Assembly: GCF_009765975.1 (NCBI RefSeq)
Contig: NZ_LMUJ01000034.1
Span: 50,916-100,447 of the forward strand
From: Acidisphaera sp. S103
Lineage (GTDB): Bacteria; Pseudomonadota; Alphaproteobacteria; Acetobacterales; Acetobacteraceae
Direction: 5' to 3'
DNA length: 49,532 nucleotides
Below are positions 35,617 to 44,323 of this stretch, one piece after another. Position numbers and translations under genes: made by a program. Under the pieces are notes generated by a model. It was not told the origin of the DNA. It worked only from the letters and a program-made list of their open reading frames with translations, and made no database searches. Each line of letters starts with the position of its first letter. Within the stretch, counting starts at the first letter, position 1.

Positions 35617-35747
35617 CAGCCTGTGCCTTCGGTTCGGGGATTAGGGCGATCCTGCGCTGGGCTGGTGCGGCGGCACAAGCCGCCTGGTTGGCGCAGCCAA
35701 CGTCGGCGGCTTAGGCTGTAGCCGTCCTTGCCAACGTGGAGACGTCT

Positions 35748-36947
35748 ATGAACCCCAGCCTGCACCAGTGGCTCGACCGCCATCATTCCGAGTTCACCTC
35801 GATCCGGCGTGACATCCACGCCCACCCCGAACTCGGGCTGGAAGAAACCCGGACCGCCGCCCTCGTCGCGGAAAAGCTTCGCGCATGGGGCGTCACCGTC
35901 ACCGAGGGCGTCGGCGGCACCGGCGTCGTGGGCACGATCACCGGGCGCCGCCCCGGCCAGCGGGCCGTCGGCCTGCGAGCCGACATGGACGCCCTGGCGA
36001 TCCATGAGCAGACCGGCGCGCCCTACGCGTCCACCGTCCCGGGCAAGATGCACGCGTGCGGCCATGACGGCCACACCACGATGCTGCTCGGCGCCGCCCG
36101 TTACCTCGCCGAAAACCCCGATTTCGGCGGCACGCTGCACCTGATCTTCCAACCCGCCGAAGAAGGCCGCGGCGGTGCGCTCGCCATGCTGGCCGACGGC
36201 CTGTTTGACCGTTTCCCGTGCGACGCGATCTACGGGATGCACAACACCGCCGGCATGCCGGTCGGCACCTTCGCCAGTTGCTCCGGCCCCATGCTGGCCG
36301 CCGCCGATGCGTGGAGCGTCACCTTCCGCGGGGTCGGTGGCCATGGCGGTCTGGCGCCGCATCTGTCAACCGACATCACCTACGCACAGGCGCATTTTGT
36401 CCTGGGCCTGCAAGGTATTGTCGGGCGCAACGTCGCCCCGCTGGACACCGCCGTCATCAGCGTCGGCTACATTTCGGCTGGTTCGGTGGACTCACCCAAC
36501 GTCATCCCGGCGGAACTGGTGATAGCCGGCACCGCGCGCAGCTACTCGGACGCGGTGCGGACCCTGCTGGAGCAGCGCATCATCGCACTGGCCGAAAGCA
36601 CCGCCGCGGCGTGGGGCTGCCGGGCCGAGGCCAGATACGACCTGGGCCCCAGCGCGCTGATTAACCAGCCCGAGCAAACGAAGGTAGGATTGGCAGCCGC
36701 GACCGCGAGCGTGGGCGCTGATCGCGTAAATGGCACGTTGCGGCCGACCACGGGCGGTGAGGACTTTGCCGAAATGATGCGGTTTCGGCCGGGCGCCTTC
36801 ATGCGGATCGGCAACGGGGTCGCCGCCGATGGCAGCTACAACGCCCCGCACACCCCGAAATACGACTTCAACGACGCAATCATCCCCGACGGCATCGCCT
36901 ATTGGACAAACATCGTCAGCCTGGAGCTTGGCTTCAACCAGCCCTGA
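35748..36947 (+). CDS. M20-family amidohydrolase (hippurate hydrolase/IAA-amino-acid hydrolase type)
   Basis: 399 aa from the ATG at 35748 with GGAG 7 bases upstream. Metallopeptidase M20D features: SIRRDIHAHPELGLEETRTA, VGLRADMDALAIHEQTGAPY, KMHACGHDGHTTMLLGAARY (first zinc ligands), LIFQPAEEGRGGALAMLADG (bridging Glu), AIYGMHNTAGMPVGTFASC, GVGGHGGLAPHLSTDITYAQ (dimerisation domain), TTGGEDFAEMMRFRPGAFMR. Cleaves N-acyl amino acids or similar amides in the cytoplasm. It is divergent from the NodB-fold hydrolase and precedes the second Liv-type operon by 163 bases, with which it may share a function. Confidence 0.92.
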   Translation: MNPSLHQWLDRHHSEFTSIRRDIHAHPELGLEETRTAALVAEKLRAWGVTVTEGVGGTGVVGTITGRRPGQRAVGLRADMDALAIHEQTGAPYASTVPGKMHACGHDGHTTMLLGAARYLAENPDFGGTLHLIFQPAEEGRGGALAMLADGLFDRFPCDAIYGMHNTAGMPVGTFASCSGPMLAAADAWSVTFRGVGGHGGLAPHLSTDITYAQAHFVLGLQGIVGRNVAPLDTAVISVGYISAGSVDSPNVIPAELVIAGTARSYSDAVRTLLEQRIIALAESTAAAWGCRAEARYDLGPSALINQPEQTKVGLAAATASVGADRVNGTLRPTTGGEDFAEMMRFRPGAFMRIGNGVAADGSYNAPHTPKYDFNDAIIPDGIAYWTNIVSLELGFNQP

Positions 36948-37110
36948 CGCGACCGGCACAGAGGGAGGCAATCACGCCATACGGGATCCTCATCGTCGAG
37001 AAGGACTTCGTCAGGAGGTCTTTGAAGCACGAGACCGTTGCACGCGCACCCACCCGCCTTGACGGCGGCGCATGATCCCCCGAACCTGACCAAAAACAGG
37101 AGGGAAAACG

Positions 37111-38253
37111 ATGATCGAGCAACTGACCCGCAGGCTGGTATTGTCGGCACCCGCCGCCCTTTGGGCTGGCGCGGCGTTCGCACAACAGAAGGAACCCTTC
37201 CGTTTCGGCGCCCTGATGCCCACCACCGGCCCCGAGGCCGGCTATGGGCTGGATTTTGTCAAGACCTACGAAATGGCCGTCAAGGACATCAACGACAAAG
37301 GCGGCGTTGCCGGCCGGCCGTTGGAGATGATCGTTCTCGATACCCAGGCGAAGCCCGAATTGGCGATCAGCGGCGCCAACAAGCTGATCGATGTGGATAA
37401 GGTTGCGGTTGTGATCACCGCCTGGAGTTCCGTGGTGAAGGCCGTTGCTCCGATCGCCAACCGGACCTCCGTCCTGGAACTCAACATGGGCGCCAATTCG
37501 CCCGACATCGCCCATTTGGGCGATTACGTCTACACCGTCTTCCCGCTGGCCGAGGTCGATGTGACCGCTCTCGCCAAATACACGCGCGAGAAACTCGGCA
37601 AATCCCGGGCGGCCGTGCTTTACATCAATAATGACACCGGTATTGGCGGTGCGAAAATCTATCGCGACGTGTTCACCGCCGCCGGCGGGCAGATCGTTGC
37701 ATTCGAGGCGTACGACCCGAAGGCCACCGACTTCACCGGCGTGCTGCTGAAAGCCCGCGTCGGCAACCCGGACGTGGTGCATATCCACGGCCTGTCGGAA
37801 CTGCCGCAGGTGATCGCGCAGATGCGCCAATTGGGCATGCCGCAACAAATTACCAGCTACTCCGCCGGCTACAATCCCAAGTTGCTGGCACAGTTGGGTG
37901 CGGCGGCCGAGGGACTGATCGTCACCTCCCTGGCGCCGACGGCGGGTACCAATCCCAACGTGGCGAAGCTATTGGACCTGTGGAAACAGGTGGGACGGGC
38001 GCCGAACGGCCTGCCGTATCTGCAATACGCCTGGGATTCCACCGTGGTGGTCGCGGACCTGTTCGCCTGGGTCGACAAGAACAAGCTGCCGGTGACAGGC
38101 GAGAATATGCGCAAGGCGCTGCTGGAGATCAAAACCTTCGACCTGCCGATGACCGGCAAACTGGTCGTCACCAACGACCATCGGGTCGACAAGCCGGTCT
38201 ATCTGTATGTGGTGAAGAACGGGCAGTTCACCTTGCTTGACACGATCGCCTGA
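37111..38253 (+). CDS. ABC transporter periplasmic binding protein (LivJ/LivK type), second system
   Basis: 380 aa from the ATG at 37111, preceded by a strong AGGAGGG. The signal peptide has a twin-arginine-like start (TRRLVLSAPAALWAG, but only a basic pair then RL rather than the full RRxFLK motif) and ends near FAQQ. Mature landmarks: RFGALMPTTGPEAGYGLDFV, GGVAGRPLEMIVLDTQAKPE, VAVVITAWSSVVKAVAPIAN, KSRAAVLYINNDTGIGGAKI, ATDFTGVLLKARVGNPDVVH, PYLQYAWDSTVVVADLFAWV. First gene of livK-H-M-G-F on the plus strand. The ligand is unknown; the family covers amino acids, amides, urea and aromatic acids. Confidence 0.88.
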   Translation: MIEQLTRRLVLSAPAALWAGAAFAQQKEPFRFGALMPTTGPEAGYGLDFVKTYEMAVKDINDKGGVAGRPLEMIVLDTQAKPELAISGANKLIDVDKVAVVITAWSSVVKAVAPIANRTSVLELNMGANSPDIAHLGDYVYTVFPLAEVDVTALAKYTREKLGKSRAAVLYINNDTGIGGAKIYRDVFTAAGGQIVAFEAYDPKATDFTGVLLKARVGNPDVVHIHGLSELPQVIAQMRQLGMPQQITSYSAGYNPKLLAQLGAAAEGLIVTSLAPTAGTNPNVAKLLDLWKQVGRAPNGLPYLQYAWDSTVVVADLFAWVDKNKLPVTGENMRKALLEIKTFDLPMTGKLVVTNDHRVDKPVYLYVVKNGQFTLLDTIA

Positions 38254-38265
38254 CCTCAACGTTCA

Positions 38266-39195
38266 ATGACCGATCCTGTCATCCTGTTGCAGATCCTGTG
38301 GACCGGGATCGCGATGTCCTCATACTTCGTGTTGTTCACCGTGGCTTTTGCACTGACGTTGAAGGTCGAGAAGCTGTGGAACTTCGCCCAGGCCGGACTG
38401 ATGGGCATCGCGTTCTATACCATGTTCTGGTCGTTGAACGCGGCCCATTGGCCGACCTGGGCCGGCATCGTCGCATCGGTCCTGCTGACCATCGGCGTCA
38501 CAATCGGCATGGAAATCTGGGCGATCGATGTGCTGCGCCGGCGTCATTCCAGCGGACTGATCTTCTTCATCTTCACCCTGATTTTCTCCCAGTTCGTCGC
38601 CTTCCTGTTGACCCTTCTGTTCGGTACCGAACCGGAAACCATCTTCCCCAGCGTGATGTCGCCGGTGCGTATTGTCAGCGGCATCGCCGTCAGTGACTGG
38701 GATTTGCAGGCGGTCGGCCTGACCGCGGCGTTGCTGATCGCGCTTTACCTGCTGATCCGTTTTACCCGCGATGGCCAGTTCATGCTTGCTGTGGCGGACA
38801 ACGAGAAACTGTCTGAAATCTACGGCATCAGCGCGCGCCGAGCCTACATCCTGTCCGGCGTTATCTCCGCGCTGCTGATCGTCGCCGGCATCTGGCTGTA
38901 TGGTACGCGCGCCGGGGTCACGCCGGACGTGCCGGTCGATTTGATCCTGACGGCGGTGATTGCCACCCTGATCGGCGGATTGGGCCGCGTTTTCTCGGCG
39001 GGCATGGTCGCGGTCGGGCTGGCGCTGCTGCAAAGCTTCAGCATCCTGTTCATTGCGTCCAAATGGCAGGGATTGCTGCTGTACGGCATCCTGTTCTTCG
39101 CCCTGCTGGTGTTCCCGCGCGGCATCCCGGCTTGGCGCCCGCGCCGTATCCAACCGGCGCCAAAACCGGCGGCGCCCGTGCAGGCGGAGGGCTGA
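38266..39195 (+). CDS. livH: LivH-type permease, second system
   Basis: 309 aa. Begins 13 bases after the binding-protein stop. Landmarks: LFTVAFALTLKVEKLWNFAQ, AGLMGIAFYTMFWSLNAAHW, SSGLIFFIFTLIFSQFVAFL, RFTRDGQFMLAVADNEKLSE (coupling loop), LIVAGIWLYGTRAGVTPDVP, LTAVIATLIGGLGRVFSAGM. About eight membrane helices. The usual LNLAQG motif is LWNFAQAG here, a conservative variation. Part of the inner-membrane channel with the LivM gene downstream. Confidence 0.87.
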   Translation: MTDPVILLQILWTGIAMSSYFVLFTVAFALTLKVEKLWNFAQAGLMGIAFYTMFWSLNAAHWPTWAGIVASVLLTIGVTIGMEIWAIDVLRRRHSSGLIFFIFTLIFSQFVAFLLTLLFGTEPETIFPSVMSPVRIVSGIAVSDWDLQAVGLTAALLIALYLLIRFTRDGQFMLAVADNEKLSEIYGISARRAYILSGVISALLIVAGIWLYGTRAGVTPDVPVDLILTAVIATLIGGLGRVFSAGMVAVGLALLQSFSILFIASKWQGLLLYGILFFALLVFPRGIPAWRPRRIQPAPKPAAPVQAEG

Positions 39196-39199
39196 CGGT

Positions 39200-40066
39200 A
39201 TGGATTATCTTGCCAGCGCCGGCGTGTTGATCGGCATCTACATCATCCTTGCCGCCGGCTATAATCTGATCATCGGCTACGGCGGCCTCAATACGATCGC
39301 GCATCCGATTTTCTTCGCCTTGGGCGCTTACACGACCGCTCTGCTGGCCATCGGCACCGGCCTGCCGCCGGTGATCTGCATCGCCGCCGGCATCGGCGTG
39401 GCGGTGATTGCCTCGGTGTTCCTTGCCGTTACGACGCTGCGCATTTCCGGCGACTACCTGCTGATCGCCAGCCTGGGCTTCCAGCTTGGCCTGTTGCAGG
39501 CGATCAACAACCTGGATTTCACCGGCGGTCCGTCCGGGCTGTCGAACATTCCGGTGACGTTGAGTGGACCGGCGCGAGGCTGGCTGTATCTGATGATTAC
39601 CGCGGCCCTTGCCCTGCTGGTGATCTGGCTGGTTCACCGCGGCATGTCTGGCCCGTTCGGCCGCGCCGTGCGCGCCATGCGTGACGACGACGTGGCCTGT
39701 GCCGCCTTGGGACGCGGTCTGTTCACGATGAAAGTGGTGATCTTCGCCTTTGGCTGCGGCACCGCCGGCCTCGCCGGCGGGATGTACGCCTACTACTTCC
39801 AATATATCAGCCCGGAGCAGTTCAACGTCGCGCAATCGGCAACGATCCTGACGATGGTCGTGCTGGGCGGCATCGGCACGATCTGGGGCCCCGTGCTGGG
39901 TGCTTTCGTCCTGGTGGCGCTGCCGCAGGTCATCACCTTCCTGCAACTGCCATCCAGCCTGGTTGGGCCGCTGCAAGGCCTGATCTTCACGTCATTGGTG
40001 ATCCTGTTCCTGTTCCTCCGCCCGCACGGCCTGGTCGGAACACGCACGCCGGGGGCAGCGCATTGA
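39200..40066 (+). CDS. livM: LivM-type permease, second system
   Basis: 288 aa from the ATG at 39200. Landmarks: GIYIILAAGYNLIIGYGGLN, TIAHPIFFALGAYTTALLAI, LRISGDYLLIASLGFQLGLL, INNLDFTGGPSGLSNIPVTL, GPFGRAVRAMRDDDVACAAL, GLAGGMYAYYFQYISPEQFN, ATILTMVVLGGIGTIWGPVL, LFLRPHGLVGT. Starts 4 bases after the livH stop. Unlike the first system, this LivM is a normal free-standing permease, which is a useful contrast to the fused one at 20724-22559. Confidence 0.9.
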   Translation: MDYLASAGVLIGIYIILAAGYNLIIGYGGLNTIAHPIFFALGAYTTALLAIGTGLPPVICIAAGIGVAVIASVFLAVTTLRISGDYLLIASLGFQLGLLQAINNLDFTGGPSGLSNIPVTLSGPARGWLYLMITAALALLVIWLVHRGMSGPFGRAVRAMRDDDVACAALGRGLFTMKVVIFAFGCGTAGLAGGMYAYYFQYISPEQFNVAQSATILTMVVLGGIGTIWGPVLGAFVLVALPQVITFLQLPSSLVGPLQGLIFTSLVILFLFLRPHGLVGTRTPGAAH

Positions 40067-40830
40067 CCCAGGAAATCCTCCGGCTGGAGAATGTCTGCAA
40101 GCGCTTCGGCGGTATTGTCGTCGCAGATGATATCTGTCTGTCGCTGCATGCCGGCGATGTGCTCGGGTTGATCGGTCCGAACGGCGCCGGCAAGACGACC
40201 CTGTTCAATCTGATCTCCGGCCTGATCCAACCAGATGCCGGCCGAATCTATTTGCAGGGGCACGCGCTGACTGGTCCGCTGCATCGCCGGGCGCGCGCCG
40301 GCGTCGCCCGCACCTGGCAGCATATGCGCCTGTTCCGCACCATGACGGTGCTTGAAAACATGCTTGTGGGGCCGCGGAATTATCCCGGCGAGTCGTTGTT
40401 GCGCAGCATGATCGGCACCCCTTCCGTCCACCGCGCCGAAGCCGCCGCGCGCGACCGGGCGATGCATGTGCTGGAACGCATGGGCCTCACGAACACGGCC
40501 AGCACCATCGTCGTCGACCTCCCCTTTGGTCAGCAGAAACTGGTCGGTTTGGCTCGTGCGCTGATGAACGACGGGCCTTGCCTGCTGCTCGACGAACCGA
40601 TGGCCGGCGTGGAAGGCTCCAACTACGAAACGATGCAGCGGATCGTGCGTGACGAGGCTGCCGCGGGCCGAGCGGTTTGCGTGGTCGAGCATAATGTCAG
40701 CTTCATCAAGGATCTTTGCACCGAGGCGATATTCATGTCCTACGGCCGGATCCTGAAGCGCGGTTCCGTCGATGACCTGACGCGCTCGCGGGAACTGACC
40801 GAACTCTATTTCGGCACCGCCGATGCTTGA
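40063..40830 (+). CDS. livG: LivG-type ATPase, second system
   Basis: 255 aa from a TTG at 40063 that overlaps the livM stop (TTGA). Walker A GLIGPNGAGKTTLFNLISGL, the LivG HMRLFRTMTVLENMLVG segment, signature DLPFGQQKLVGLARAL, Walker B CLLLDEPMAGVEGSNYE, H-loop AVCVVEHNVSFIKDLC. The N-terminus ILRLENVCKRFGGIVVADDI is typical of LivG. It works with LivF at the cytoplasmic face of the importer. The start codon is inferred from the overlap; there is no better in-frame ATG. Confidence 0.9.
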   Translation: MTQEILRLENVCKRFGGIVVADDICLSLHAGDVLGLIGPNGAGKTTLFNLISGLIQPDAGRIYLQGHALTGPLHRRARAGVARTWQHMRLFRTMTVLENMLVGPRNYPGESLLRSMIGTPSVHRAEAAARDRAMHVLERMGLTNTASTIVVDLPFGQQKLVGLARALMNDGPCLLLDEPMAGVEGSNYETMQRIVRDEAAAGRAVCVVEHNVSFIKDLCTEAIFMSYGRILKRGSVDDLTRSRELTELYFGTADA

Positions 40831-41506
40831 GTTCCGCAACGTCGAGGCCCGCTACGGTGGCTTCACCGCCCTGCGCGACATCACTTTCAACGTGCGCCCG
40901 GGCGAGCGTGTGGCGATCTTCGGCCATAACGGAGCCGGAAAGACGACACTGCTGCGCTGCGGCCTGGGTGACGTCGATGAGGTCGCCGGTACGATCACCT
41001 ACAACAACGAGGCGATCGTCCCCGGTTCGGTCTACCGCAATGCCCGCCGTGGCCTCGGCTTCGTGCCGCAAGGGCACAACGTGTTCCGCGACCTGAGCGT
41101 CGCGCAGAACCTGAAGATCGCCGGCCTGCTGCACGACCAGGCCTATATCAGCGAAGTCTATCGGCTGTTTCCCATGCTGCTGGTACGGCGCACCCAGATC
41201 GCCGGGTCCCTGTCCGGTGGGCAGCAGCAGATGCTTGCTGTTGGCATGGCGTTGATGACCAAGCCGACGACCCTGATGCTGGACGAACCGACGACTGGGC
41301 TGGCGCCGATCATCGTGCAGGACATGTTCCGCAGCCTGATGGAGATCAACCGCACCACCGGCACGGCGATCGTGCTGGTCGAACAGAACGTCGCCGCGGC
41401 CCTGCGCATCGTCGAGCGCGCGATCGTGCTGAAGACCGGCGGCATCATCTTCGACGGGCAAAGCGCCGACCTCGCTCGGCACGAGGATCTGTGGAGTTGG
41501 TTCTAA
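40823..41506 (+). CDS. livF: LivF-type ATPase, second system
   Basis: 227 aa from the ATG at 40823, overlapping the livG end by 8 bases. Walker A AIFGHNGAGKTTLLRCGLGD, LivF-type middle RGLGFVPQGHNVFRDLSVAQ, signature SLSGGQQQMLAVGMALM, Walker B TTLMLDEPTTGLAPIIV, H-loop position VLVEQNVAAAL. Last gene of the importer. The flavin monooxygenase starts 65 bases downstream on the same strand, with no terminator visible between them, so the two may be co-transcribed. Confidence 0.9.
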   Translation: MLEFRNVEARYGGFTALRDITFNVRPGERVAIFGHNGAGKTTLLRCGLGDVDEVAGTITYNNEAIVPGSVYRNARRGLGFVPQGHNVFRDLSVAQNLKIAGLLHDQAYISEVYRLFPMLLVRRTQIAGSLSGGQQQMLAVGMALMTKPTTLMLDEPTTGLAPIIVQDMFRSLMEINRTTGTAIVLVEQNVAAALRIVERAIVLKTGGIIFDGQSADLARHEDLWSWF

Positions 41507-41571
41507 ACCATGGACACCGGCGGAAAGGTTTGCATACTGGCCGGTAGCAGCCTCCCTCGGAGCGGACCAAA

Positions 41572-43356
41572 ATGAACGATTTCGACCAATCCTTCCTGGA
41601 ATTTCAAGCTGAACAAGAGACAAGGCGCTCCGCCGAGGACTGGCTGGTTGCCTTTGAAACCGCCCTTGTGTCCGGCGACGTCGTGCGGATTGGCGCGCTG
41701 TTCCACCAGGACAGCCACTGGCGGGACGTCCTGGCCTTCACCTGGGACCTGACCCCTGTCGCTGGCCGGGACACCATCGCGGCACGCCTCGCCGCCGAAC
41801 AGGCACGCACCGGCGCCCACGGATTTCACCTGCCCCCAGGCCGGAGAGCGCCCCGCAGGGTCAAGCGCCTCGGGACCGACAGCGTCGAGGCAATCTTCGA
41901 GTTCAAGACCGCCGAGGGTCGTGGCGCCGGCATCATCCGCCTGTCCCCCGACGCCGGTGCGATGAAAGCGTGGCTGCTGTCCACAACACTGCAATCACTG
42001 GACGGCCACGAGGAGAAGCTCGGCGCCAATCGCCCGACCGGCGCCGCCTATTCGCGGAATTTCGGCGGCGACAACTGGGCCGACGTTCGCCGGAAGGCCT
42101 CCGCCTATGAAGACCGGGAACCCACGGTCCTAGTGATCGGGGCCGCCCAGGCGGGCCTTTCGACCGCGGCCCGCCTCAACCAGCAGGGCGTCGATACACT
42201 TGTCGTGGAGAAATGGCCGCGCATCGGCGATAGCTGGCGCCAACGCTACCACTCGCTGGCGCTGCACAACTCGATCCACCTGAACCACCTGCCGTATATG
42301 GATTTTCCGCCGACCTGGCCGAAATACATCCCGAAGGACATGCTGGGGAATTGGTTCGAATTCTACGCCGACGTCATGGAGATCAATTGCTGGACCGATA
42401 CGGAATTCGTCGGCGGCACATGGGACGAAACTGAAAAGCGCTGGACCGCTCGGTTGAAACGCGGCGACGGCACTGAACGCGTCGTGCGACCCAAGCATCT
42501 GGTGTTCGCCAATGGCGTCAGTTCCTACCCCATGATTCCAGACCTGCCGGGTCTAGAGGACTTCAAGGGACAGGTCATCCATTCCGAAGGCTTCAACAGC
42601 GGCGCGGGCTGGGAGGGCAAGAACGCGCTGATCCTGGGCACCGGCAGCAGCGCCAACGACATCGCGCTCGATCTGCACAGCCACGGCGTGAACACGACGC
42701 TCATTCAACGCGGTTCCACAACGGTCGTGTCGATCGACCCGAGCGCCAGGTTGAATGAGGCGATCTGGGATGAAGGTGGATTGCTGGAGGACCTCGACCT
42801 TATCGTTGCGTCTGCGACACCGCCCTTGGTCCTGAAGGGCTACAAAGCCGTCGTGAAGCGGATGGTGGAACTGGACAAAGAGATCATCGAGGGCCTCAAG
42901 GGCATCGGCTTCAAGCACGACATGGGTGAAGACGAAGCTGGCCATCAGATGAAGTACTTCCGGCGCGGCGGCGGCTATAATCTCGATGCCGGCAGTTCGA
43001 TGCTGATGATCAAGGGCGAAATCGGTCTGCTGCAATACGACAGGATCGAGCGTTTCAGTGCCGACGGCGCGCTGCTGAAAGACGGCACGACCGTGCCGGC
43101 CGATCTGATCGTTCTCGCCACCGGCTACTTCCCGCAAAAAGAACTTGTCCGCCGGGCACTCGGTGAAGAAACGGCAGAGCGCATCGGCCCGGTCTGGGGC
43201 CTTGGTGCGGACGGTCAGCTCAACAACATGTTCAGGCGTACACCGCAACAAGGCGTATGGTTCATTGCCGGTGGCCTGGGCGTGTGCCGCATCAACTCAA
43301 AGTACCTGGCCCTTCAGATCAAGGCGATGGAACTCGGCAAACTCGGGCCGCTCTGA
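41572..43356 (+). CDS. Flavin-containing monooxygenase with N-terminal NTF2-like domain
   Basis: 594 aa from the ATG at 41572 (GGAG 9 bases upstream). Residues about 20-150 resemble an NTF2/SnoaL-like cone (WLVAFETALVSGDVVRIGAL, LFHQDSHWRDVLAFTWDL). From about 185 a class B flavoprotein monooxygenase follows: FAD-binding TVLVIGAAQAGLSTAARLNQ (GxGxxG reads GAAQAG), VVEKWPRIGDSWRQRYHSLA, NHLPYMDFPPTWPKYIPKDM, NADPH-binding ALILGTGSSANDIALDLHSH, and LIVLATGYFPQKELVRRALG near the end. Related enzymes are YUCCA/CzcO-like and oxidise N, S or carbonyl carbon using NADPH and O2. It follows the Liv-type importer and may act on its ligand. The first glycine motif departs from GxGxxG at the second position; function of the extra domain is unknown. 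Confidence 0.88.
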   Translation: MNDFDQSFLEFQAEQETRRSAEDWLVAFETALVSGDVVRIGALFHQDSHWRDVLAFTWDLTPVAGRDTIAARLAAEQARTGAHGFHLPPGRRAPRRVKRLGTDSVEAIFEFKTAEGRGAGIIRLSPDAGAMKAWLLSTTLQSLDGHEEKLGANRPTGAAYSRNFGGDNWADVRRKASAYEDREPTVLVIGAAQAGLSTAARLNQQGVDTLVVEKWPRIGDSWRQRYHSLALHNSIHLNHLPYMDFPPTWPKYIPKDMLGNWFEFYADVMEINCWTDTEFVGGTWDETEKRWTARLKRGDGTERVVRPKHLVFANGVSSYPMIPDLPGLEDFKGQVIHSEGFNSGAGWEGKNALILGTGSSANDIALDLHSHGVNTTLIQRGSTTVVSIDPSARLNEAIWDEGGLLEDLDLIVASATPPLVLKGYKAVVKRMVELDKEIIEGLKGIGFKHDMGEDEAGHQMKYFRRGGGYNLDAGSSMLMIKGEIGLLQYDRIERFSADGALLKDGTTVPADLIVLATGYFPQKELVRRALGEETAERIGPVWGLGADGQLNNMFRRTPQQGVWFIAGGLGVCRINSKYLALQIKAMELGKLGPL

Positions 43357-43501
43357 ACAGGCCTGCAGTCTGGCGCCTCAGCCGTGACTGCAGCTGCCGC
43401 ATGGGCGCGGCATTGCCGAGCTATTCCTAACACATCGGCCGGCATGACCTCATGACGTCCGGGGGAACAGCGAGGCCCGGGTGGCCGTGCACAGCAGGAA
43501 A

Positions 43502-43517
43502 CCGGGAGTGATCCCGG
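43502..43517 (-). terminator. Candidate intrinsic terminator after the small secreted peptide gene
   Basis: CCGGGA-GTGA-TCCCGG is a perfect 6-bp stem with a 4-base loop. On the minus strand it is followed by TTTCC, a short T-run. It lies 32 bases past the TAA of the small gene. Confidence 0.5.
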
Positions 43518-43548
43518 CCTCTGCCGCTGTCCACCGACTGAAGCGGGA

Positions 43549-43713
43549 TTATTGGCCGCCGATGACGTTGCGGTTCAGGCTGTTGGCGGTGTTGTCGTAT
43601 GGGCCGGAATGCTGAGCCGTTCAGCCGTGGCCTGACGACTGCGCATTGGCCAGCGGGGCGACCGCGGCGCTGAGGCTCAGAACGGCCAGGGCGGCAAAAA
43701 ACATCTTTTTCAT
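43549..43713 (-). pseudogene. Small secreted peptide gene with an in-frame TGA
   Basis: From the ATG at 43713 the minus strand reads MKKMFFAALAVLSLSAAVAP then LANAQSSGHG, a good Sec signal peptide with cleavage at ANA-Q. Codon 31 is TGA (43623-43621). The same frame continues without a shift as TAQHSGPYDNTANSLNRNVI and GGQ to a TAA at 43551-43549, and a hairpin terminator follows. A 54-residue product fits small alphaproteobacterial secreted peptides with a PYDNTAN-like tail. A GGAG lies 8 bases before the ATG. Either this is a point-mutated pseudogene or a 30-residue pre-peptide (6 residues mature) is made. Readthrough is possible but I have no evidence for it. Confidence 0.6.
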
Positions 43714-43855
43714 CGGAATTCTCCATCGTCTATCGGGCGAAATGTCCGCCTTCGATGGGTGCATAGATGGACCGATGGGGCCGGATGATAATGCTGCACT
43801 GCAGCATTGGAGTTATGCGCCAAACGGGAAGCCCATCGCGAGATCGTGTATTGCC

Positions 43856-44173
43856 TCAGGCTTGGCGCGGAGATCGCGGGATCGGTAGGCACCCCCTTCT
43901 TCGGCTGAAGATCAGCTTCAGCCAAGGTACCGAATGGAAGACACTCATCAGCAAGTACATCGGGATCATTCCGCTCAACGGCGACGTATTTTGCGTGGCC
44001 GAGCAGAGCGTCTCCGGCGCGCCACCGTCGAGAACACCGGTCAGCAGCGCCATGATCGCGAAGGTCGGCGCAGCCGCGAAGCATAGCCAGTCGATTATCC
44101 CAATGGCGGCCGCGTCGCCGCTTTCATGATAGATGACGCCGCGAGCACTTCCGCCAGTATGAGTCTGGCTCAT
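43856..44173 (-). CDS. Small membrane protein of unknown function
   Basis: 105 aa from the ATG at 44173 with an AGGGTAG about 8 bases upstream. Two hydrophobic helices: IGIIDWLCFAAAPTFAIMAL and SGMIPMYLLMSVFHSVPWLK. Between them is a Cys-containing loop (APETLCSATQNTSPL). Similar two-helix proteins with IDW...APTFAIMALLT and GMIPMYLLMS...PWLKLI blocks are widespread in alphaproteobacteria as uncharacterised proteins; I recall the pattern but no function. The C-terminal RRRGCLPIPRSPRQA is probably cytoplasmic and basic. It lies between the small peptide gene and the DUF899 operon on the same strand. Confidence 0.65.
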   Translation of the reverse strand: MSQTHTGGSARGVIYHESGDAAAIGIIDWLCFAAAPTFAIMALLTGVLDGGAPETLCSATQNTSPLSGMIPMYLLMSVFHSVPWLKLIFSRRRGCLPIPRSPRQA

Positions 44174-44323
44174 GATTTCTACCCTGCAATAAAATGCGGT
44201 TGGACCGCGAAGAACCCCGGAGAGGAATCCCCTGATTCCCGCGCTCGCCCGAATGAGCGGAGCGTGTCGGCCATGCGCGTTGTTGCTGCTGTTCGCCGCG
44301 TGTTAGCGCCCGCCATGGGCGAT

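Noticed and set aside
37111..37200. Tat signal on the second Liv-type binding protein
   Set aside because: Only a partial twin-arginine pattern (TRRLVLS) is present; Sec export is as likely, so no Tat claim is made.
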